Positions 24,501 to 37,668 of a DNA stretch of 64,000 nt are shown here, one piece after another; position 1 is the first letter of the stretch; each line of letters begins with the position of its first letter. Under the pieces are notes generated by a model. That model saw nothing but the letters and a program-made list of their open reading frames with translations, ran no database searches and was not told where the DNA came from. Source of the DNA: Pithys albifrons albifrons (Eukaryota; Chordata; Aves; Passeriformes; Thamnophilidae). The DNA is taken from NCBI RefSeq assembly GCF_047495875.1, contig NC_092458.1:2344001-2408000 (forward strand), given 5' to 3'. The position numbers were made by a program, and so were the translations under genes.

Positions 24501-24955
24501 CAGCAAATCAATTTGTTGTGCTATATGGACAAGAAAAAATTAGAGTGGAGTAACATGGCTATAATTTGTGAACATTTTCTGTAACACTAGAAAAAGTATA
24601 GGTCGTCTTAGCTTGGTTGATCAAGTGTAGAGAAAAACAGATGGGAGCAGAAAGTGCAGAAAGACAAAGTCATTCCAAGGTTATAGTTCATGTATTGTAA
24701 CTTGCCTAGAGTAGAAATTATTCATAGATTACCTGAAATGACATAAAATTTCCAGCATGTCGGTGCAACTTAGTTTGAGCCCAGAGTTGGAACTACTTCA
24801 ATTGCTACTGCTTTTATTTGTGGGATGGAGGGGAAAATATGTTGGAAAATGAATGCTGCAGTTTGATTTCTATTCATTCAGTTTTGAATTAGGAGAGTGT
24901 AACCAGCCTTTAGGGGATCAAGAGGTTGATATTTTCCTGAATATACTTCCATTTA

Positions 24956-25278
24956 CCCCCCCAGGGCAGTTAAAGCCTCCCTGCCATCCGATCCCGTCAG
25001 ATCTCGGAAGCTCAGCAGGGTCAGCCCCGGATTAGTACTTGGATGGGAGACCTCCTGGGAAATGCCGGGTGCTGTAGGTTCTAGTCCTGAGGACTTCACT
25101 GGCACTGTCCAAGCTCGCTCGGCCGTGGCAGATGAACCTCAGGACTGAAACGGTGGGGCCAGTTCTGCGCACGCTGAGCCTCACCTAAAATCCACTGCGC
25201 AGGCTGGAAGGGCACACCCACGTGGGGACAGCCCTGCCCAAATCTTCGTTGGTGAGGCCGAGCCACACACACACACTG
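24956..25278 (+). mobile_element. 5S rRNA-derived SINE, copy 2
   Basis: After a short C-rich lead, GGCAGTTAAAGCCTCCC begins at 24965, then the 5S-like head (GGAAGCTCAGCAGGGTC, TTAGTACTTGGATGGGAGAC), the body, and a tail of CA repeats at 25264-25276. The probable target duplication is CCATTTA (24949-24955 and 25279-25285). By eye it differs from the copy at 47177 at about eight positions, so both are young. Box A and box C equivalents are intact. Confidence 0.94.
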
Positions 25279-25653
25279 CCATTTAATAAGTGACCTGATT
25301 CCATTAAACATGATGAAGCCTTTGTTATGCTAAATTACCTTTTACAGTTTGCCATAGGTTGCTAACGAGGTGTAGTCCACATGCATGTTATCATCACCCA
25401 TAGGGACAATTGGTCTCACATACAGCAAAATGAACTTCCATGGAAGTGTTCATTGGACAAACATGAGAATGCCATGAGCTCTAAGAAACAAGTATATATT
25501 GCCTTATTTCTTTTTGTTTGAGCAATGCTAGCAGGTAGCATTAATTAAGATTTAAAAAGCTAAGCAAAATATTTATGAAATGCAGTCATGCTGGAGTAAA
25601 GAGTCTGTACTTGCCAACAACACCATAAAAGCATTATTAAATACATGTAGGTA

Positions 25654-26232
25654 TGTTGCTGGGAATGACCCTTCCCCCCAAAACCAGGACTTCAAGCCAT
25701 GTTAGTGTAGGGTAAGATAAAAAGTAAAGGTCCTTTAATATCACAGGGCCTACAGCCCACAGGAATACAGGATGACATGCATGTGTCTCAGTTCTTGTTT
25801 CCATGGCTTTTATAATAAGATCCCTCCAATCGTTGCTTTACACATTTCTCAGTCCAGCCCCAGTCCCACCCCTGGTCCAACCCCCGGAATTGGGTCTGGG
25901 GTCGTCAAGACCCTCTGTCTTCATCAGCTCTTCTTCCTCAGGCACACAAAGGTCTCTTGGAGCTCATCCAGTTCTGGCTTTTGGGTCACTCTGACCTGTG
26001 TTTATGTTTCATTCTGTGGGCCTTCTGATATCCTTCAGCTCTACCTTGGAAAGGAGTCTAAACAAGACTAATTAACTAAAGGAATTTGAGCTCCCTGTTC
26101 TGGGACAGGGGTAGTGATAGAAAGGCATTAAACTTAAACTGTTAGAAATATTAACCCTCTACAAATCTACAACTACTGTGTTCCTAAAATCTACAAAATG
26201 TGAAAATCAGAACAAAAACTCCTTTGGCATCA
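25654..26232 (-). mobile_element. Solo LTR, family 2, copy 2
   Basis: A 579-bp unit, reverse complement of the copy at 21026, from TGTTGCTGGGAATGACCC to TTTGGCATCA. The right flank is GTAT; the left flank GGTA overlaps it if the first element base is shared, so the duplication is not clean. It is very similar to the copies at 29818 and 37090. Confidence 0.93.
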
Positions 26233-29200
26233 GTATGTATATGTACAATATATATAAAACTGTCTTACCAATCATATTAAAATTCCTTTTTATTCTTCTT
26301 TGCCATACAAATACAGAATGTATTAATAATATATTTAAGAAGTTATGCCAAGTCCTTTGAATGTTAGAAGTACTAATTGTTGATACATTTGTGCTGATGG
26401 CTACATTGAGGTAATGTTGATGTAGCTGAATTGCCAGATAGCAATTATGTCACTTCAGGCAAATTCCTACCCATTTTTCTACACTGCAACAACTATATAT
26501 TTGAGATATTTCATTTATAATGAGCAATGGTTCATATACTGTTGCACACTAATCAATGACAGTCATTTGGGCTTTTTAAAACTTTAGTTCCAAGACAGAC
26601 ACTGCCATTGTCTGTCAGGTGTTTCATGCATCTCTGTTAAGAAGCACTATAGGGGTCTAGAAATCAATGTTTTACTGCTTGCTGTTCACAAGATAAAAAT
26701 TACTCTTCTATAATGTAGGCCTGTCTGTGTAGCGACATGACTCTGTAATTAAAATTCCCCACAATGGAATAATCTGAAATAAATGTAAAGTTAAACCTTA
26801 CCTTCCCTTTTCCCTTCCTCTTGCCTTGCCTTTTTTTTTCAGTCATTTTTCTCGGAGTTTTAAAAACACCTTCTCAAAAATTCATAATCAGCATTACCTA
26901 GAGAATGCCCTTACTACTGTTAAACTAAGGTAACTCCCACACTCTCAACTTTTCTGTTAACAGCAGGTTTTTTACAAATGTGCTAAACCAGGTATTTCCT
27001 GAAGAACAACCAAAAAGAAAAGCAAATTCATTGTTAGGTTTTCTTTACGAGACACGTACTTGGAAGTCAGGATCACTCACTAGATTTAGAACACTAACTT
27101 TACTTTTTCCTTCTTTTTTAGCAGAATAATTCATTTGTTGCTAGAAAATGCTCTAAATATTCAGCTGTAGAAAAAATATCAACCCCCTGGAATTAATCTA
27201 CGCTGTGTGAAGATAATGCAAAAATAAATCCCCATTTATTTACTGTGGAATTAATACAGTTTAGATATACATTCATTATCTAACTTACTATGTAGCAAAA
27301 CAATAAGTAAAGCAATTGGATAATGAGTGATCTTTGGGAAAATGGGGCTGCAGGAAAGAATGGTGAGACAAAGCAGCAGGCTAGAGGAACCCAGTCACAC
27401 GGAGGGATCAGAAGTGGTGATAGGACTACTATAGTTTGCCAAAAAACGAGAAGAGATTACTCTTTCATATGTCAGACAGGGTTTATCACACCCTGGTAAC
27501 TAAGCCTGTTTTGTTTCCCTGGGCCATGGCACCAGCACATCCAGCTCTGTGCTGGATAATGGCACTGTGGCCTGCCATGTTCTCATCTCCCAACACATTC
27601 ATAAGACTCTGCTTTCCATGAAAAAAAGGCTTTGACTGACAGGCTCAAAAGTAAGAGTTCAGACAGGGTACCAATGCTGTGTGTGCCTGCTGGAGTTTGA
27701 TTGCCTCATGGATTGTATGTAGCCTGAGGGGTATATGTGGTGCTTTCTGCTGTAAGCCAGGGGAAGAACAATTAGGGCATTGTACTTCCATTTTTAAATA
27801 ATTTTCCTGTCAGAATATCCTTCACTAAGAATCACTGAAGGAACTATACTGTAAAGCCTTTGTGGCTCCTTTTGGATTTGTGGAACTCAGTAATAAAAGG
27901 AGATAAAGAAAAGATAATCATGGACTAGATTATTTAGCAGAGATTTAAGGTGGAGGGTCTTGTGCTCAAAAATGTCCTTGACAAAGGAGAGTTGCTGAGA
28001 CAGTGGAGAGCAGAATGAATGACAATTAGTTATAAGTATTGCATATAAAAAGCATACAGATATTCAGAAGACTGATATACACAGTATACTACCATATAAG
28101 AAAACTACTGATATACTACCATAGAAGAAAACCAAACCAAGTCTTTGGCATAAGAGAATAGGTTTGTTTGCTTTTAAAAAAAAGTTACACAGCCAGATGA
28201 AGCAGAAAATTGTTTGGTGGACTGTTTTTTTCTACTGTTCTATTTTTTTTCATTGATGGGTGAGAAAAACTAGATTGTTTAATAAAAGTGAAACTTGAAA
28301 ATATTACAAATACACTGCTAGGATGTTTAAAAATAAAAAAAAAGGAGAAAGGGTCAGGTCCTGGGAAGCTTACAGGGAAGCATGAAACACTATGTACATA
28401 GAAAATAAAAATCTTGCATTCATATTTTGAGTAGCATGCTCTAATCTTCCTCTAGTAATACAGTCTTTACTCCAACCTTGTCACAGACACTATGACTCAT
28501 AAAGATTTTGTTTTAAAGTCAATATTGAGTTTGTTAATGAAAATGGCTCAGTTAATTAACTAAATGGCATCCAAAACTGAACTTATATGAAACTCTTTCT
28601 TACACTGATTGTTTTTCATGAAGAAGTGATGCATATAAATTAACTTTTCCCTCTTCCATTTTAAATCATTCTTTTGTACATGCTATATAAGCAGTGATTT
28701 TGAGCAGATAAAACTTTTGCAACAGTGGCTGTAAGAATTCCTGTTGTGTGCAATCATCTTAACTAGTGCTATGGAAATGTCAGTTGTGATTCAATGTCAG
28801 TTATCAATAAGTAGGATTGAAGTTTGTATTTAATAGCTGTTATGACTTTAGTTGCTTCTTTATTATCCAGATCCTCACTTGGATGACATCAAACCCTGCA
28901 TTTAGTCCAGTTATGCTCTGGGCTGATTGCACTGTAGTCAGCTGTCTCCTCCTTTTCCTAATATTTGCATTTTTGCAGAAGTGGAATGGAAAAGCAGAAG
29001 CTGCTGCTTGTTTTACATTTAGTAAGGGAAGAAATTCATACAGAATGTTTTCTCATTGCTGCATGCAGAATACTTCGATTTTTCTCTGTGCAAGCAATTC
29101 TGGTTTCTTTTAAACCTGATGCTCTCAGTTATTCTATATTTGAAGGCCACTTTCATGAGGTGCTTTGTATATCCAAGGGACTCCCAAGCAGGGCATACAA

Positions 29201-29817
29201 GAATGACATTGTTAACAGTCATCACAGATAGTCCATAATATACATTTTGCTCATATTCACTGCAGTTCATTATGTTGTATCATGTTATGCATAACAGGAT
29301 AGCAAAACTGTCATCCACTCTCAGATTCATCACACTAAGATCAATTTATAAGTGTTTTGTTATTGAGAGTTTAGTGAGGCAGCCAGCAAGAGAAAGGAGA
29401 ACCTTCTATCTAATATTGGGTAAAAAAATCTAACACACTTTGCTGATGTTAAATTGTTGAAAATTGAGGGTTCTTTGCTCTCCACTCACCACTAAGAAAA
29501 TTCTCCATATTATTTCTGAAAAATTATGTGTTGGGGAGATGCATCTACTCATCTATATTCTCAGACAACTGGGTAATAATGGTATTATTTTCTCTGGTAA
29601 TTTCAGGTAAACAGGGAATGAGGTTAACATTGACTTGTGAGAGAGAAGGGATATATTTGAAATCAGGCACTGGCCTTTTGAAATATAATATATATAAGTC
29701 ATTTCAATAACTTTCCTTACTTTTATAAATAGTGATGCCTTACTAGTAATATAATTAATCAAGTTCATTCATTTGCAATAACATTTCTGCTTTCTGTAAA
29801 ACTATTCCCCATTGTTT

Positions 29818-30395
29818 TGATGCCATGGATGACCCTTCCCCCCAAAAACAGGACTCTGAGCCACGTTAGTGCAGGGTAAGATAAAAAGTAAAGGTCCTTT
29901 AATACCACAGGCCTACAGCCCACAGGAATACAGGATGACATGCATGTGTCCCAGTTCTTGTTTCCATGGCTTTTATAATAAGATCCCTCCAATCATTGCT
30001 TTGCACATTTCTCAGTCCAGCCCCAGTCCCACCCCTGGACCAACCCCTGGAATTGGGTCTGGGGTCGTCAAGACCCTCTGTCTTCATCAGCTCCTCTTCC
30101 TCAGGCACACAAAGGTCTCTTGGAGCTCATCCAGTTCTGGCTTTTGGGTCACTCTGACCTGTGTTTATGTTTCATTCTGTGGGCCTTCTGATATCCTTCA
30201 GCTCTACCTTGGAAAGGAGTCTAAACAAGATTAATTAACTAAAGGAATTTGAGCTCCCTGTTCTGGGACAGGGGTAGTGATAGAAAGGCATTAAACTTAA
30301 ACTGTTAGAAATATTAACCCTCTACAAATCTACAACTACTGTGTTCCTAAAATCTACAAAATGTGAAAATCAGAACAAAAACCCCTTTGGCATCA
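29818..30395 (-). mobile_element. Solo LTR, family 2, copy 3
   Basis: A 578-bp unit from TGATGCCATGG to TTTGGCATCA, nearly identical to the copies at 25654 and 37090. Right flank TTTG, left flank GTTT: the duplication is ambiguous by a base or two. Antisense to DMD. Confidence 0.93.
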
Positions 30396-30548
30396 TTTGT
30401 TCTTTTTTACTCACTGTCTCTACCTAAAAAGTTTCAACCTTTTCATTTTGAGCATTGTTCCTGAGTTAAAGGATTGAACTGTAACTCCACAACCATTATT
30501 TTAATTGATACTCCTTTAACTGAATCTACTTTCTGGATATTCATAAGG

Positions 30549-30618
30549 AATTAAACAGGGAAAGAACAGGGAAATTAAGAACAGGGAAAGAACAGGGAAA
30601 TTAAGAACAGGGAAAGAG
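30549..30618. repeat. 26-bp tandem repeat, about 2.5 copies
   Basis: The unit combines AACAGGGAAATTAAG and AACAGGGAAAG. It lies 150 bp beyond the LTR at 29818 and has no evident link to it. Confidence 0.85.
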
Positions 30619-33600
30619 AATATGATTTTACGTCAGGTGACATACTTTATACAAATCCTTCCTCCCTTTATCCTTACTATCATAAGAATTGGGATTTCTT
30701 TCCATCTGTGGAGCTGTAATTCTTCCCAGAGTGCCTGCATGCAACTGTGTGCAGACTGAAAAGTAACTATCCAAAGCTAAAGTGGAAAATTGGAGCCTGT
30801 GAAATGATCGAGGGGGTCTGTACTGCCAAGATGAACATATGTATGGCCTTTCCCTAAATTCATCAGATTGAGGTGGGGATGAAAAGAACACAGCATTGTA
30901 TCATTTAGGTGGCATGTGAAGGAAAATTATGCAAGGCATGAGGTTCAGATGGAACAGAAACAATCAGTGCAAGTAATTTTAGAATTCATAAGGAGAAGAA
31001 GATCTAGACTTTGAAAGTATTTAATTATTCAAATTTCAGATTATTATCATGTTTTAAGAGGTGTTTTCATTTTTATGCTGACAATTTTTTGTGGTTTGTT
31101 TCTTTTTTTGGGGGGAGGATTGGTGGGTTTTAATGAAAAGAGAAAAATTTGGAACATGTAAAATTCAATAAGTGGATAATGGTCTGATAGTTTGAAATAA
31201 AATTTAAAATTGTGAAGGTCAGGGTCAGTTGGTAAACAGCTCCTCTGCTGTTTCCCCACTTAAAGTTTAAATATTTTCTATTATTCTGTTACTCAGCATC
31301 TAATTAATCTAACTTAATTAACCCTTGATCTAATGTACACAATTTTAGATGTAGCACATGCTTTAAGATTAATGTTTTGACACATATCATTGAAATTATA
31401 TAGTCCTTTGATGTTGAAATCAAATTTGTTTTCTTTGAAGGAGTAATCCATACTTTTGTTGGCTCAGCTTGCAAATTTATTTTGTCTTTGGTTGCAAAAC
31501 AAGGTGTCTTTTCAATGTTGATCTCTTACTGAATAAGGCAAAGTTGAAAATATTTAATTTGTATGCAACAGGATAATGCAGATTTTCAGCAAGATGTTCC
31601 AGCTGAAGTTATCCCTTCTTCAGTTCATTTTTCCTTTTGCACCCAGTCTTCCTTGCCAGCTTCCTCAGGCCTGTGTTCAGTCCCAGGCAGATCTGGGGGA
31701 AACCATCTCTCATCTTTGCCCTGTTTTGAACTCTCCTGGAGCTGTTACCTTAGGGACACTGTTCCTATTGGCCTTCCCTCTTAGGAATGGGCATGGACCC
31801 TCCTCTGTCTTAAGTAGGAGAGAAAGATATCCAAGGGAACAAAAGTGAGTAGACACTGGATAGTTACCCCAAGGCGATAAATGAATGGATGGAGGATGGG
31901 GCTCAAAGCAAAGAGAGGGCTGAAGTGGGATATTTGTCACTGCTCATTCATCCCTGGAGCCTCCTTGGAACTCTTAGAGAGCCCTGGGACAGAAGGGCAG
32001 TAACGTGGCTGTAGCACCCACCAGACTGGGATCCTACCTCTGGAGTAGAACTCCTGAAGCAATGAACAACAGCCCTGAAGGACTGTGACTAAAAGAGTAG
32101 GGAAGATTCTGGAGGATCCCATCTCTGTCAGAGAAAGGGCATAAATCTGAGCAGCCAGTCATCATGTCCACGTCCATTACTCCGTGGAGCTTTTCCCAAT
32201 TTATGCTTCTGGTGAGCTGCAGAATTAGCTCAGGAGAAAGGCTGTCCCTCAAGAGACAGTCTGCAACAGTGCCTTGGCTTGATAGGCAGACTTGTAATTA
32301 CCTTAAACTCATCAGGCTCTAATTTCATTAGCCAGCTTGACAGTTTGATGCCAGAACTTAAACAAAGAACAAAACAAACAAACCACAAGAAGCAAATGAA
32401 AGGCCTGATAACCAGAATTAAGGCTCAATAGTACCTGACACACATGATGTCACAATGGTATGTGACACATTACCTGGATCTTACAAGGTATTGCCTTACT
32501 CAGTGCTTATCTGTAGCCCTAACCTGAGTTTGATGAAAGTTCTTTGTTTAGTTACTGTTGTTCTTTTCATCTCTGCAGTAAAACTGGACGAAGTTAAATT
32601 TCTATATGCAATGAACCACTTCATATGGGCATAGATTTCTTTATTTTCATATTAATAATATTATAATCTCATATCTGTGCTACAATTTTAGAGCAGGAGA
32701 CAACATGTGAGAAGAGCCTGCATTTACTTGTCACAATTTACATCTCATTATAGGTGGGATAAAGAAATGTTTTGAAAACAGTAGGTTGAAGTACAATCTG
32801 TCACCAAAACCTAATTGTTCATCTTCTGCTGTTCTGGACTGAATATACCTTAGTATCTAATTAGTTACTTTTCTCCTCCCCTCTCCTCCACAAAGCCTCT
32901 ACAAATTTTTCCTTCTCTGTCCTGTGATTAATGTTGATTGGAAGCAGATTAATTTAAATTTCAGATCTTCAGAAGTCAGCTTGGATTTTTATCTGCCTAT
33001 GACTACCTATTTGCTTCCAGTTATATTTCTGTGGAAATTATTTACATTAATATTAAAGCTGGTAAACATTAGAGATTAACATGCAAAACTTGTAAGAAAG
33101 ATGAAACTAATTTGTATGAAATTAGGCCAAGGTCTGCATAAATATTGAGTTAACACATAAGGGAAATGAATGCATTTTTAATTGTTTTCTTTCATTTCTG
33201 GGCTCATTCTGGAAAAGCAGCTTTTATTACAGTTGAAAGATTAGGAAAAGAGAAAAAATAATTTGACTCATGGGTCAGTTTTTATTAAAAATGGAGATAA
33301 TATGTGGTAAATCAACTTCTTAAATTACAAGTATCACTTAAGTACAATCTAATAAGTCACAGATTATATTTGGAGGGATTATTTTAGTATCAATAAATCA
33401 GTATTAGCAAACCAAATTTTTAAAAATATTCATGTCACAGTACATGAGACAGTTATTTTCTTTCCATTCTCAGCTGGTGGTGGTTAAGTTTTAGTAACAC
33501 TCATTGCTTTCATGACTGAGTTTAGATTTACTGTCCCCTGAAAAATTTCATCATTAGAGATTAGAAATTAGTACAGAGCACTAAGGACATTGTGACAGCA

Positions 33601-34386
33601 ACGCTTCCATTAATGCTGCTTAACTTTACAGGGAATTTTTATTTTTTCATGTGTCTCAGAAACAAGTTTTGCTACTTTTAAGAGGGTCACTTTGGTTAAA
33701 AATATGCTTAAAAGCATTGGGAAATCTTGGGGTTTGTGATATGGAAATCTAACCATATTTCTTGGCTGATTTTTCTAATGAACTGCAATTGTGTTGTATC
33801 TCTGCCCAGGCCTATATTTGCTGTTGTGCTTTGTTTTATTTTTAAAGTACAGATGGTTTCTCCCCTAGTAGATGTTTGCAATGTTTCCCATTGTGTAGGA
33901 TTGTGACACCTCACCTCTCTAGCTATAGAAAACAATCTGGGAAGGACAGCATGGAGCTTTGTGTTGCCTTATTTATTTTCAACCTGTTCCTGCATTTACT
34001 CCAAGAGCTTCAGTGTGGTTGGATTTAAACTATGCCATTCAGTGATTCTTAATTTCTAATATTGTTGTTACAGATGAATGTGCTTAGTTAAAAATCTGAC
34101 TGCTTTGAATGCAAATCAGAGAACCAAATGGCCTGGTCAGAATTCCTTCATTATTTTTCTTCATTTTATTCATCTGTTTATGCATATTTGGACCAAACTG
34201 GCAACTCTGAACACCTTATAAGAAAATGCATGCTTATAAATATCTACATTCAAGTGGTCAAGAAAGGTTAGATACCATTCAAATGATAGTTTTCATATTT
34301 TCACTTTGTTTTTTCTGATTAAGAAGTGACTTTTAAAACAGTGAAAATATGATACTGAGATAACAATTTTTCCACCAAAAAATTGA

Positions 34387-35009
34387 TGTCTTGGTTTGAG
34401 ATAAGCAACTGCCAACCCCCCCAAGCACAGAGAGAAAAACCTCCCTCCCAACACCAGGGAAAGGGAGGAAAAGAGAGGGGAAAGAAAAAAACACTTCAAA
34501 CTGCATTTATACTAAATCTACATATACTTTTACAGAAAGAAAGAGACAATTAGAAGAGAGTACAAATATTCACTCACACAAGTCTGCAACAACAAGTTCC
34601 CCACCTCAACTTCTTAACGAACACACAAATTCTACTGTCCTAACTACACATTACTTAAGAAAAGACTTATTCCCCAGGGAGACAAACTCAAGCAGAAAGG
34701 AGAGACCCAGAACAACACATTTGACTTTCCTGAGATACCCTGTGAGCCAGTGGTGGGCCTGGTCCTCTCCATCCCCCCTGGGACAGCATCGTGTGTCCTC
34801 CCAAGAGGAGGCTGAGAAGTGACTGCCTTAACCACTCCCACACTGGTTCCTACTGCCCTGGAGATGATGTCATAATGTGGTATGGAATACAAAGTTACTG
34901 GCTAGAAGAGGTCAGCTGTTAGCTCAGCCCAGCTCAAGTCAGCTGACAGCTTCAGCCTAGTCCAGACTTCAGAGCCCAAATCTAGGCCCACCTGGGGGAA
35001 CCCATAACA
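34387..35009 (-). mobile_element. Solo LTR, family 1, copy C
   Basis: A 623-bp unit from TGTCTTGG to CCATAACA, nearly identical to the copies at 2982 and 6860. The flanks ATTGA and CTGAG do not form a clear duplication, unlike the copy at 6860. Antisense to DMD. Confidence 0.92.
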
Positions 35010-35063
35010 CTGAGACCCCTAATGCTAAGGTTTGATTAAAAAAAGAAAAATTTTTTGAGTTTG

Positions 35064-35131
35064 TTTTATGTATGTGTTTTTTGGGTTTTGCTGGTTTTCT
35101 GGTTTTTTTGTTGTTTTTTTTTTTGGACATA
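35064..35131. repeat. T/G-rich low-complexity tract
   Basis: Runs of T with scattered G (GGGTTTTGCTGG, GTTGTTTTTT) between the LTR and exon 48. A similar G/T stretch (GGGTTTTTGTTTGGGG) lies at 35294-35320, about 30 bp before the exon, and may contribute to the polypyrimidine context of the acceptor. Confidence 0.6.
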
Positions 35132-35350
35132 GTGTGTTTCAAATGATTTACAAGATACCTATCATAATATTTTGATTGGTGGATCTCCTTTTTCTTTCCC
35201 TTCTTCCTAACAGTACATAAAACTTCCATTTTAACATTTTATATAAGTGTATATGTATGGAGTGTTAAAGTGCTTTGTGCTTTGGTTCTTGTTGGGTTTT
35301 TGTTTGGGGTTTTTTTCTGACCAAAACAGTGGCTTCTGGTGTTTTTTCAG

Positions 35351-35515
35351 GTGTCCAAAGACCTTCCAGAGAAACAAAAAGAAATAGAGATTCTGCTAAA
35401 GGATTTCACTGAACTTGATCAGCAGCTGAATCAGGTGATATTGTGGGTAACACCTGTCAAGAACCAGCTGGAGCTTTACAACAGAGAGGGTCAGCCAGGA
35501 GCCTTTGATATAAAG
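35351..35515 (+). CDS. DMD: Dystrophin exon 48 (R18 end to R19 helix A), heptad shorter
   Basis: 165 bp, 55 whole codons, phase 0, between TTTTTTCAG and GTAAAT. It begins VSKDLPEKQKEIE, continues LLKDFTELDQQLNQVILWV with the R19 helix-A Trp, then TPVKNQLELYN, and ends GAFDIK. Human exon 48 is 186 bp as I recall; aligning the LPEKQ and LW anchors places a seven-residue gap between KDF and the Gln-rich segment before LW. A gap of exactly one heptad keeps the coiled-coil register and the reading frame. I believe the chicken protein shares it, but this should be checked. Confidence 0.97.
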
Positions 35516-37089
35516 GTAAATTTTCTTCAATTTTATAAAAGTAGTGGAATCTTTAGTGGTCAAAAATTCAGTTCCAGCATCAGCTGTATAGGTTTTATTA
35601 ATGATGAAACTTTGCAATAGAAGTCAGCAATAGTCCCCAGAAGTTCAAAGCTTTATGAATTAAGGAAATTATTTTTTCCAATAAATGGTTTCCAGTGAAA
35701 GGGCAGGTTAGAACCAATAGTTCCAAGATATAACATAAATGTAACCTATTATTCTTGCCATATACATGAAACAATATCTCCAAAAGTTGATACAGCAATT
35801 CTTAGTACAAAGCAAACTAAAATTCAGAATATCAGTGTTGACCATTTAAGCTATTTCATTAAAGTTAATATGACTACATGAAAACCAGAATATTTAGGAC
35901 CATATCATGATTCTTATGTTGCAAGGTGTGATATTTAACTGCACAGGTAATGCTCCAGGAATCAATAATTTAATTGTCTAATAATTGTGACAAAAATATT
36001 TACAATCTGATCCTTGATATGTGTTTAAGTATAAAAAAAGATGCTGGTATATGGGTTGAGTGAGGCCAAAGAAATTAAAGATGAAAAATACTGATTAGAA
36101 TCACCTGCCCTGGTGGGTGTATTGAGTGTGTACTTGGACCCTTTGCTCTTGCAGTTTGTCTATGCATATATGGTCTTATCTGCACATAAACTGGGGCAGT
36201 ATTTAAAATACAATAGATAAACAAAAGCTATGAAGTTTCATTTTATGGTACCTCAGTATCTTGTTCACCTTGATAAAGATTATATTGAAAATGCTGAGTT
36301 TTGTTCTGATGTAATGATCCAATTTTCAGTGAAAAAGGAAAAAAATTTAAATATTCAAAACTTGTCCTGTCTTGCATGAAATGGAGTAATACCTGATCCT
36401 GAAGATGTGTGGTTTTGCTGAGTATATTTATTAAATTCATTTTAACTTATTTTCTCTTAAGGAACTGTTTTAATGCTCAAACACTTTTTTTGTCATACAA
36501 TCACATTATATAAAATAGTGAAACTGAAGTCCTGTTGTAGTCCTGTAATTGACAGAATGAGTTCAGCAATGACATTCATTCTCTTTCTAAAAATAAAATT
36601 AGTGTAGCTCTTTGCAAGTGTCTGTATATGTCCTGAATGGTGGAATTTGGCTTTCAAGAAAATTGTGTATTCTTATCTCCTGTATTTTAACTATTTTTTA
36701 GATGATTTATCCAATTTTTGCTTATATTTTTCTATTTTATTTCCTTTATTTCCAGAATGATTCCATCATTGAAATTTATATAAAATGAAAGCAGGGCTAA
36801 ATTTCTACAAATTGTAGAAGCACTGCTTTTAAAATTGCTTGTGGATGAAATGTTTTGCTTGGCTGTTTCAGTCCTGTAATGGTCAAGTGACAAGAATATT
36901 TCTGAAAAACTGTTTAAAGAACAAAAAAGAATTAATTTTTAAAAGTTTAAAAAAAAAATTATTGGATGAAATCAAGTATGTCCTGAGAAGTGAGGGAAAA
37001 CAGTGAAAAGCTCAAATGAAAGTTAAATAAAATTTCTTTCAGTGAGAAATCCTGCCATATTTCTTTCATTGATAAAATACAATCACTTG

Positions 37090-37668
37090 TGATGCTGTGA
37101 ATGACCCTTCCCCCCAAAAACAGGACTCTGAGCCACGTTAGTGCAGGGTAAGATAAAAAGTAAAGGTCCTTTAATATCACAGGGCCTACAGCCCACAGGA
37201 ATACAGGATGACATCCATGTGCCCCAGTTCTTGTTTCCATGGCTTTTATAATAAGATCCCTCCAATCATTGCTTTACACATTTCTCAGTCCAGCCCCAGT
37301 CCCACCCCTGGTCCAACCCCTGGACTTGGGTCTGGGGTCGTCAAGACCCTCTGTCTTCATCAGCTCTTCTTCCTCAGGCACACAAAGGTCTCTTGGAGTT
37401 CATCCAGTTCTGGCTTTTGGGTCACTCTGACCTGTGTTTATGTTTCATTCTGTGGGCCTTCTGATATCCTTCAGCTCTACCTTGGAAAGGAGTCTGAACA
37501 AGATTAATTAACTAAAGGAATTTGAGCTCCCTGTTCTGGGACAGGGGTAGTGATAGAAAGGCATTAAACTTAAACTGTTAGAAATATTAACCCTCTACAA
37601 ATCTACAACTACTGTGTTCCTAAAATCTACAAAATGTGAAAATCAGAACAAAAACCCCTTTGGCATCA
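37090..37668 (-). mobile_element. Solo LTR, family 2, copy 4
   Basis: A 579-bp unit from TGATGCTGTGAATGACCC to TTTGGCATCA with a perfect 4-bp duplication CTTG (37086-37089 and 37669-37672). This is the copy that best defines the family ends. A 4-bp duplication is typical of class I (gamma-like) ERVs. Antisense to DMD. Confidence 0.95.

Larger units (their letters stand above)
20216..35350 (+). other. DMD: DMD intron 47 (about 15.1 kb)
   Basis: Starts GTTAGA and ends TTTTTTCAG; human intron 47 is several times longer, as I recall. Repeats are listed separately. The intervals 21608-24948, 26237-29817 and 30619-34386 are AT-rich unique sequence without coding support. A higher-GC patch at about 31600-32280 holds 60-90 codon frames on both strands with no recognisable motif and no identified origin. 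Confidence 0.9.

Noticed and set aside
24980..25080. 5S rRNA gene
   Set aside because: The 5S-like part is attached to a shared body, a CA tail and target duplications, and recurs at two other sites, so it is a SINE head and not a functional 5S gene.
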